DNA from: Ottelia alismoides
Lineage: Eukaryota; Streptophyta; Magnoliopsida; Alismatales; Hydrocharitaceae
Assembly: GCA_037367405.1 (NCBI GenBank)
Contig: JAZKJV010000391.1
Coordinates: 124,001-188,000, forward strand
Length of the DNA: 64,000 nt
Reading direction: 5' to 3'
Shown here: positions 56,755-64,000 of the stretch, piece after piece
Layout: each line of letters begins with the position of its first letter
Numbering within the stretch: position 1 is the stretch's first letter
Notes under the pieces: model-generated
What the model was told of the DNA's origin: nothing
The model's input: only the letters and a program-made list of their open reading frames with translations
Databases searched by the model: none
Made by a program: the position numbers and the translations under genes

Positions 56755-56920
56755 GCGCGCTAGGGTTTCGCGGTGGTAGGGATTTTATACATAGTGGGTG
56801 GATGGGAGGGGCTGTGGTGGTGAAAGGGCGGATTTGCCCTGAATGGATTTCGGAAATGCCCAAGTGACCCTGGGCCGTGGGCTTTTCCGAGGGTATTTTC
56901 ACCTTATTTTCGGCCCATTT
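56755..56920 (-). promoter_or_regulatory. RPL21 promoter: TATA box, telo-box and site II motifs
   Basis: On the gene strand, GTATAAAATC (56781-56790) lies about 80 bp upstream of the ATG, and AAACCCTAG (56760-56768) follows it, a telo-box. Farther upstream are three site II (TGGGCY) motifs: plus-strand TGGGCC 56871-56876, TGGGCT 56878-56883 and GGCCCA 56912-56917. Telo-box plus site II is the established promoter pattern of plant ribosomal protein genes. Confidence 0.8.
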
Positions 56921-56999
56921 GGAGAAATTACTTAGTAGTGAAAAACGAGATTGCGAGAGCTGCTAAATAGTGGTCTGACAAATCAGACTCACTGTCACT

Positions 57000-59900
57000 G
57001 ATGCGACTACTCAAGCCTTCCCGTTCGTCAACAATTAACTCACACAATCAATCAGGCAATCAACAGAAAGGATTAAAATTTATTATTCCCTACTAAAAAT
57101 GTACAATGGCAAGCAAGTAATGGTCGAACACAGGAAACAAAGGTGTAGAGTATAGACGAAAAGTCAAAACCTAGGTCTAATAGACTACTTAGCCAATCTA
57201 ATTTTTTGTGGGTTTTAATTTTTAATTTTTTATTTTTTATTTAAATATTTTTTTTATTTTGTATTTTGATTTTTAATTTTCTGATTTTATATTTTCTTTT
57301 TATATTTTATATATTTTTTTTCTTTTTCAATATTGGAATATATATACAATGTAATAAAAAGGGGTGATACAATATTTATAAAGATAAGCAAAAATGCTCC
57401 AAAATTCATTAATAAAATCTTTTTGGTCTTTTTATGGTTTTTTACTGTTTTTTTGATTTTTGGGTATTTTTCAGAACGTTTTTGGAATTTTTAAATAGAA
57501 AAACAAAGGAAAACAGGGAATTAGCTACTGGCTGGGGGGTAAAATGGGAATTAAAAACATCAAACAGCCACAAAATTTTTCCAAACTATTTTTAAAATAA
57601 AGATAATAAAATATGGAACCTACAGAACTTGAGTTTCTATTTTTCTGAGTTTCTATAATTTTTTATATTTTTTGAAGTTTTTATGCAATTTCGAATTTTT
57701 AAGTTTTTTTCTTTTGAGATTTTTAGTGATTTTTGGACTCACATTAAAATAGGTTAAAATAGACAGTAGGGAATTTTTTGGAATTTTTCAAGGTAATTTA
57801 ATATTTTTTTGGTATTTTCTAAGCTAGACAGCACTGGAATAGCATGTTTTTTATTTTTAATAAATATAAAAATACAATAAAATCAAAAACTAAAAATATG
57901 GCGTTAAAGTACAAGCACACAGGAGCTTAATGTAATTTTTATGGAATTTTTGGCACTTAAATGATACGTGAAATAAATAGATCAAACATACAAAATTCCT
58001 AAGTCTAGCAGGGGTATAAATGCAATTCTAAAAACATCCAGGGGCTTAAGTGCAAATTTCACCAAAATACACGCGCGAAGCACGTGATCTGTCGTTCACA
58101 GGGGCATGCTTGCAAATACTAAAAACCGGCAGGACAAACATGCAATTATCCCAGAATTATATTTAAATCCATACGCACAGGGGTATATCTGTAAATACAT
58201 AAAAGCTGACATGATATGAATGCAAATTACCCTAAACATATTTTAAAATTCACGCGCAGGGGCATATCTAATATTAACCAAAAGTTCTGGGTTCAAAATG
58301 CAAAAATACCCAAAAAGTAATCGTGCGGCCAGAAACGAACCACTTATCCACGTGGCGAATCCAGCGGCTAAGGAGCGTGCGCCAATGGACGGTGGCGATG
58401 CAGCTCAAAGATGACACGTGGCGCACATCGGTCGGCCCGTACCCCTTCACTCTGGGCGGCTGGGACTAGATCGTGAACGGCTGATCGGACGGCTGAGAGG
58501 TGCCCCGATCCGACGGCTGCTGAACGGCTGGAAGAACAAGGCTGGTCCGATGGCCGGGCGAGGATGACGAAGAACACCACCTGGAGGACTCTTGGAACTG
58601 CGATTCCGGCCGACACACGGCCTCCCCCAGCCTCGGACCGAGGGCAAAATGGACCTGGGGCTTGTCCGCGTCGATGGAGCACCTCAGCCGAAGTTGAGGT
58701 GACCGGAGGTGCTCGGACGAGGGGGGTCGCCTGGTGGGTGCTTCCCTGAACCTTCGAGGCTCGATTAAGCCTCCTTCTGGCTTCGTTCCTGCAGGGTTAG
58801 AAGCACGGCAAAAAGGGGATGCTCGGAGTGCTCTCCGATGGTGCGATGAGGGTGAATCGTGGCTCGGGCGTGGAGCTCCGGCGAGTGGCGGAGAATGGAG
58901 CTCGGTCGCTCGATCTGGGCGAGATCGAGGGAGATGGAGGGGTGGAGCGGAGCAACGGAGTGAAGGGGAAGAAGATGGAGGCGACAGGTGGTCGGGTTGA
59001 TGCGTGGAACGACCGGAAACGGCGGGCGGAGCTAAGCTCCGCCGTTGGAACGATTGACAAAATCTCGGCGAATAAGTTAATCGAAAACCCGCACTGCTAC
59101 TATGATGATCTATACTACGCTAGGGCTACAAGAAAAGGGAAAGAGAAGGGGGTGAGGCTCACTAGAGATGACGGGATGAGCTCGTGGCGGAGCTCCGGCG
59201 AGGGGCTGGATCTCTTCGATTCAACACCAGATAGCGTAAACCCATGCTCGAATCGCCTCCTGCTGTCACCAGGAACGCAATGGGCCAGGGGTTTACGGGT
59301 GAATTTGGCGGAAGAAGGATCAAAGGTCAAAGGGGGACGACGGATTTGGTTTTGAATGGTGGTTGAGTGACGTGAAGGACGAGGGTCAAACGTCTCGATC
59401 AGCGGTCCACAACCCCAGAAATCCCTTGGGCGTGAATCACCACTAATCGAGGAGCAAAAACTCAGAAGGCATCGACATGATTTGGTGCAAGGTCAATCCT
59501 AGAAAAAGGCGAGAAGAAGAGACAAAGCGCAACTGACAAGAGGCACAGTGGGCGGGTCAGACAGTTGACCGGGGTCAACTGTCCAAGCCCTCTGGTTGGT
59601 CCACATGGACCAACCAGAAAAACCCCCTTGGAAAAAGGTTTTGAAAATGATTTAAAAATACTAAATGACATTATTATATTTAGGTTATTAAATAAAAATA
59701 TTTATAAATTTATAAATTATTTTATTATGAATTTTAATTATTTTTTTGAGATTTATTTTTACAAGTTACTTATTATAGCCTATATAGGAATAATATCTAC
59801 ATATTTTATTCTTTTATTTTTATTTTGTGAATTTTAATTTTATTATTTTTATTTAGTATTTTATAAAATCATAAAATCCTTTTATACACATAAATGTATT

Positions 59901-60770
59901 TTTGTTTTATTTTTTTGATATGTTTTGTATATTTAATAAAATATAAGTAGGTATTGTATAGGTATGTATATAGGTATAATACATGTGTATTTTATATACA
60001 TATATTTTTATTTTGAGTTTTATTTGGGTTTTTATTCCGGTTTTAATGTACATAATTATTATAAATAATATTCACAAAATTATAAAAATATAAAAATACA
60101 AAAATAATGAATAAATAATAAATTGAATATTTTATTATGTACCAGTATACAATGAGGGTCCAAAACTCAGCTTTCAAACCGTAGCTCCGCCAAATGCGAA
60201 ACTACCGCCATTAAATAGATTATTTTATTATATATACAATTAAAGGTGAGTTTGCTGCATTTGGAGTTTTCAGTTGTGAGACACGGGTCTGGAAAGTTGG
60301 GATTCTGGATTTTTATTCAGACCATAACTTTTTATCTGTACATTATTTTTCAGTGAAATCAATTTTGTATTTTTCTATATAAAATTATCTACAATTTCAT
60401 GTACAAAGTTTCTTTATTTGATGTATAGAAAGTGTAACCAAAAATAGGTCCAAAAATAAATAAAAATGAATAGAAAGAATAGGTATTTTTGCTGAATTTT
60501 AACCCTCATCTCCCCCTACTTTATTCCTTGTCGACCTATTCATCAAGATGCTTAGGTCTCGGGGTTTTTGGGTCATAAAATATTTACAATGTTTTATTCT
60601 TTTTCTTTTTTTTATTCTATAATTTTGGCTTTAATTACATTATTTCATACACTATTTACAGGTACATGCATGGATGCTAAATTGCTCTATTTAATGCAAT
60701 TTACATGCATTTGCTAGGGTTTTTGTGGCCAAAATGATAGAATAAAGACGATGAAATGTGGATTCATCAT
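57000..60770 (-). mobile_element. LTR-retrotransposon DNA, LTR-like, minus orientation (limits open)
   Basis: Non-coding: long T/A-rich stretches (57180-57900, 59640-60560) around a GC-rich core (58320-59640) with CCACGTGGC near 58350. Near 60760 the minus strand reads AAAGTATAGGGGGATGATGA, like a polypurine tract followed by a TGATGAATCC LTR start. The TACAATGAGGGTCCAAAACTC block (60147-60167) matches 3.65 kb. Assignment to a Tat/Ogre-like gypsy LTR is inferred. ORFs in the GC-rich core (for example 58819-59355) overlap on both strands and show no domain. Confidence 0.4.
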
Positions 60771-62750
60771 CCCCCTATACTTTATCTTTGCTAGTCCCTA
60801 GCAAACACTTATGCAATAAGTGCAAAAGAAAAAGAAAGAAAAGAAAAAGAAGAACTTGGATTTATTTTAATTATCAAACTTGTCTTCGCAAAATCAAAGT
60901 TTGGAGCTTAAGTCGGACCTTTGTAATTTTAGTGCGGGCAGAACCTTAGTGAGAACTGAACTTGGAATCCAACAGTCCCTGAGAATCCCAAAACTCTGTC
61001 CAAGTCTCCTTAATAGCCAGGTCAGAAATACTTCAACTCATACGCAAACTCTTACGACTATGAATCTGACTCGCACAGTGTAAGTGATGGTGGCTCTCCC
61101 CAACTAGAATGACAAAGAGACTGACTTATCCAGTACGACAACCCAATGATTCTCCAATCCAACAACTCCATCCTCGAGGAGCGGGGTATTCCCTTCTAAG
61201 TTCAAGTGGCAACCAGCTCAAGAGGAGGGGGTGAAGAGAAGAATGGACGGTAGCCAGTGTAGCTACCTATCCTGGGATGCAAGACTAGTGTAGTCAAGTC
61301 ATCCTGCTGCAGGCTCACATATTTGACTTTGGAACTCAAGCTTGCTTATTGACTTTACAACATTTGTACATACTTTGCAGGCTTTTTATTTTTGTACATG
61401 CCTGAACTTTTTTTTCGAAAGACTATTCACAGCAGCATTTACATAAGGAGTTTTTCCTCTTGAGCTAGTACACTATCCCTCTTTTGAAGCTTTATTGCAA
61501 CCCACAACCTCCTATCTTTAGACTTCCTTATCACTGGACGGGTTGGGGTGCACTTCCCTCCTTAGAGGAGGACAAATGTTTCCACTTATATGCGTCTCAT
61601 ACCGGCAAATCCAATCCCCTCACCACTCCAACTGAGTTGAGCCATGTGAAAGGTGCATATGTCCAAGTTAGGTCATTATCAACAAGAGTCGTGCATGTGC
61701 TCCGAAATACTCTACTTAGGCAGTCAAGAATCCATTGAACCAAGTCCCATGATCCTCAAAGAATTAAGTCAACTAGACCTGCAGTACCTCAAATCCAGTT
61801 CCTATAAGGTTCCTGTTATTAGGTAGATTTTAAGGTCCAATCAAGCTCCAATCTCCGGATTTTACTTAGACTTGTTCAACTATCAAACTCAATCCAAAAA
61901 ATGCGAATGATATGCAAATGATATGCAGAAAATATTTTTGTGATACAATTTTCAAAGATTTTGAGCTTTTTATTGATTTTTGAAAAGATGATGATGATGA
62001 TGATGCATATGCATTATTTGTATTTTTCAAAAAGGTTTTTCAAATATATTTTTTTTGGATTTTAGTTTTGCAAATGTTTTTGGGATTTTTGAAAACAAAA
62101 AGTTTTGGCTAAAAATCTAGGTTAAAACTATTTACACGGGAGTGCTTCTTATATCTACAAGAAGTGGATTTTAAGAATTTACAGGGCAAGTGCTCAATTT
62201 TATACATATATACAAATAATGGATTTTAGGTGTGATGTATATATTCCTCAAACTTATTTGACACATGTTTTTCAAACAATTTTGAAAACTAAAGTCCAGA
62301 ATAATTTTTACAAATATTTTACAAATATGTACACACATTTGAAAATCATTTTGCAAAGGTTTTTAAACAGTATAGATAGATTTTTCAAAATATTTTTGCA
62401 ACCATTTTTTCAAACCATTTGCAAATCATTTTTCAAATATTTTATTTCACACAAAGAAAATAGATTTTGCAAAACCACAGATTTTTACACAGGTTGAAAA
62501 CATGTAACAAAACATTTTCAAAATAGTTTTCAATAGATGTTCACAAAGATTTTAAAATTATTTTTCAAATATTTTGCAAAAAACATTTTCACCTGATTTA
62601 TCAATCAGTACGTACAAAAAGAATTTGAGGAATAATCACATCTTTTTATTAAGGATTTTAATGAATTTTAAAGAATGATTAGCTATATTATTAGGAAAAT
62701 ACGAAAGTACGAGTTATGGCTAAAGTATATACGCAGTATATATGACCCCC
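60771..62750. other. Non-coding retrotransposon-interior-like DNA
   Basis: Contains a TTTGCTAG-TCC-CTAGCAAA hairpin (about 60787-60805), a (GAT)n microsatellite (61986-62005), and a stretch of repeated CAAA(T/C)ATTTT-like units (62240-62600). No supported gene. Confidence 0.45.
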
Positions 62751-63231
62751 CTATACTTAGCTTGAGCTATGTCCTCATAGATCGGAGAGAAAAGAGAAGA
62801 CATAATTCGTACTAAGTATAGGCAAGTCTAAAGAATAAATAACTAATGAATGAACCAATAAGAAGTTGACCGTCCCCCCTATACTTAGGATCAAATAATC
62901 CTAAGTATAGCAGACTGTACGCAAAGCAGGGAGGGTCAAGGGTGGGAATGAACAAATCGTACTCAGATTGTCTTCCCTATACTTAGGGTAATATATCCCT
63001 AAGTATAGATAAGAAGAGGAGACAATGGAGGGGATCGAAAAGAATAGAAGAAACTCAGGGTGTACACCCCCTATACTTAGGACAAAGTACGTCCTAAGTA
63101 TAGAAGACTGTCTACAGGGGTGACACTTTTTGGATAGATACAGAAGATAGGAAAGGAAAAGAAGAAAAGAAAAAAAGAGATGAAATTGGGTATGAACAAC
63201 TCGGGATGCGCATCCCCCCTATACTTAGGAT
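62751..63231. repeat. Array of CTATACTTAG stem-loops
   Basis: Five units starting at 62751, 62879, 62977, 63071 and 63219, each preceded by a CCCC(C) run. Units 2-4 are tight perfect hairpins: 62879-62910 (12-13 bp stem), 62977-63008 (12 bp) and 63071-63103 (13 bp), loops 6-8 nt. Unit 1 has its arms 51 nt apart (62751-62760, 62812-62821). Unit 5 has only the left arm. Stem changes are paired: GGA/TCC in units 2 and 4, GGG/CCC in unit 3. Confidence 0.85.
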
Positions 63232-63238
63232 AGAGTTG

Positions 63239-64000
63239 ATGAATCTCGTATTCATCATGCTAAAAACTCCTTATTAAAATCCTTGCTTAAACAAGCCAAT
63301 AAAAATATCCTCTAATTCTCTATTTTTATCATGTACCATACTGTGTATAATTAGCCTTTAATTATTTGTATTTAATTACCCTTATTTTTCTGTAATTATT
63401 TTATCACTCAAAAACCCCTAAAAATTAGGTAGATAAGTTGTCTATAATTCACTGACCCTTAAAAAGATAAAAAATACAAAAAAATCTGAAAACCCCAAAC
63501 TTGGTGTTTTTATCCCCTTAAAAATACCCCCAAAAATAACTTTTGTACAAATGACCTCTTTTGACTTTTTGCCCAACATGAAAGTTGTAGATCTCGTCGA
63601 GACGAGCAACTTTCATGTTTTGACTTTTTCCTAATTCGACCCCTAACTATTTCTTTTCTATTTTTCTTTATTTTTATTTTTGCATTAATCTGATTGGGCC
63701 ACGTAGCGCCCTCTGGGCCGCCCACGTGGCCCACTCTCCTTCCCGCCACCCGGCCCTTTCCTGGATCGTTGGATCGACTCCGCATCGCCTCCATCCCCGC
63801 CGTCCAACCCCGCCTCGTTCACAGCCATTGGATCTGATCTTCAGATCAAATCTCCACCGCAAACTGGCGCCTAAACCACAGCCCTCCGATCAACCTCTCA
63901 TCTAACGCTCCTCCACCCGCCACGTCTTCCACTCATCTCAGCCCTCCGATTCCCTCTTCATCCTATGGTGGTCGACGCTCCACGTCACCCCTCTAATCTC
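63239..64000 (+). mobile_element. LTR-retrotransposon LTR-like DNA, plus orientation, cut by window end
   Basis: Begins with TGATGAATCTCGTATTCATCA, an 8-bp inverted repeat like the presumed LTR start near 60768 on the opposite strand. It contains a palindrome at 63575-63619 (13-bp arms AACATGAAAGTTG) and CCACGTGGC-type blocks near 63700-63730, then GC-rich sequence running out of the window. LTR identity is inferred from shared blocks with 3.5 kb and 7.8 kb. Confidence 0.4.

Noticed and set aside
58368..59355. ORFs up to 178 codons in the GC-rich core at 58-59 kb
   Set aside because: Frames on both strands are open equally and the segment matches LTR-like GC-rich cores elsewhere in the window.
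62751..63231. CRISPR-like array
   Set aside because: Units are palindromic with irregular spacing, in a plant genome, without cas genes. Treated as a stem-loop repeat.

Overview
The window is a piece of nuclear chromosome from a flowering plant, probably a monocot: the first exon of one gene is strikingly GC-rich, all introns are GT-AG, and most of the DNA is LTR retrotransposons, L1-type LINEs, SINEs and MITEs. I saw no bacterial, organellar or rRNA sequence. Species cannot be fixed from the window alone.

Two host loci are recognisable, both on the minus strand. (1) A VPS41 homologue (HOPS-complex vacuolar sorting protein). Its N-terminal four exons (residues 1-318) lie at 45474-47772. Its last six exons, including the C-terminal RING, lie at 9625-15435. 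The roughly 380 residues expected between the two blocks were not found. The 30 kb separating them is almost all transposon sequence, and the first exon of the 3' block carries a 5-bp deletion. The locus therefore looks like a gene broken by transposon load, although an assembly join cannot be excluded. (2) A complete two-exon gene for 60S ribosomal protein L21 at 54158-56702, with a TATA box, telo-box and site II motifs upstream.

Layout. 0-9.2 kb: a Harbinger-like MITE, a 5'-truncated LINE with a 14-bp target duplication, a hAT-like MITE, and a decayed Ty3/gypsy element (gag plus protease) flanked by LTR-like DNA. 9.6-15.4 kb: VPS41 3' exons, one intron of which holds a 2.7-kb non-autonomous LTR element and a SINE. 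16.3-17.5 kb: an unidentified 221-codon ORF. 17.7-23.0 kb: copia-1 (minus). 23-30 kb: MITE, tRNA-Ser-derived SINE, LINE remnants and an older copia split by later insertions. 30.7-39.1 kb: a three-layer nest in which a LINE (LINE-A) contains copia-2 and LINE-B, each with target duplications. 39.7-41.5 kb: two Mutator-like inverted-repeat elements. 42.3-44.1 kb: LINE and copia remnants. 45.5-47.8 kb: VPS41 5' exons. 50.2-52.9 kb: a hAT-type element containing a second hAT-type element and two foldback MITEs. 54.2-56.9 kb: RPL21. 57-64 kb: non-coding LTR-retrotransposon DNA with an array of conserved stem-loops.

The features most worth a second look are the split VPS41 locus, the stem-loop array at 62751-63231 in which stem sequence changes are compensated, and a SINE/LINE system in which two unrelated tRNA-derived heads (Gly-like and Ser-GCU) carry the same 3' tail as LINE-A.
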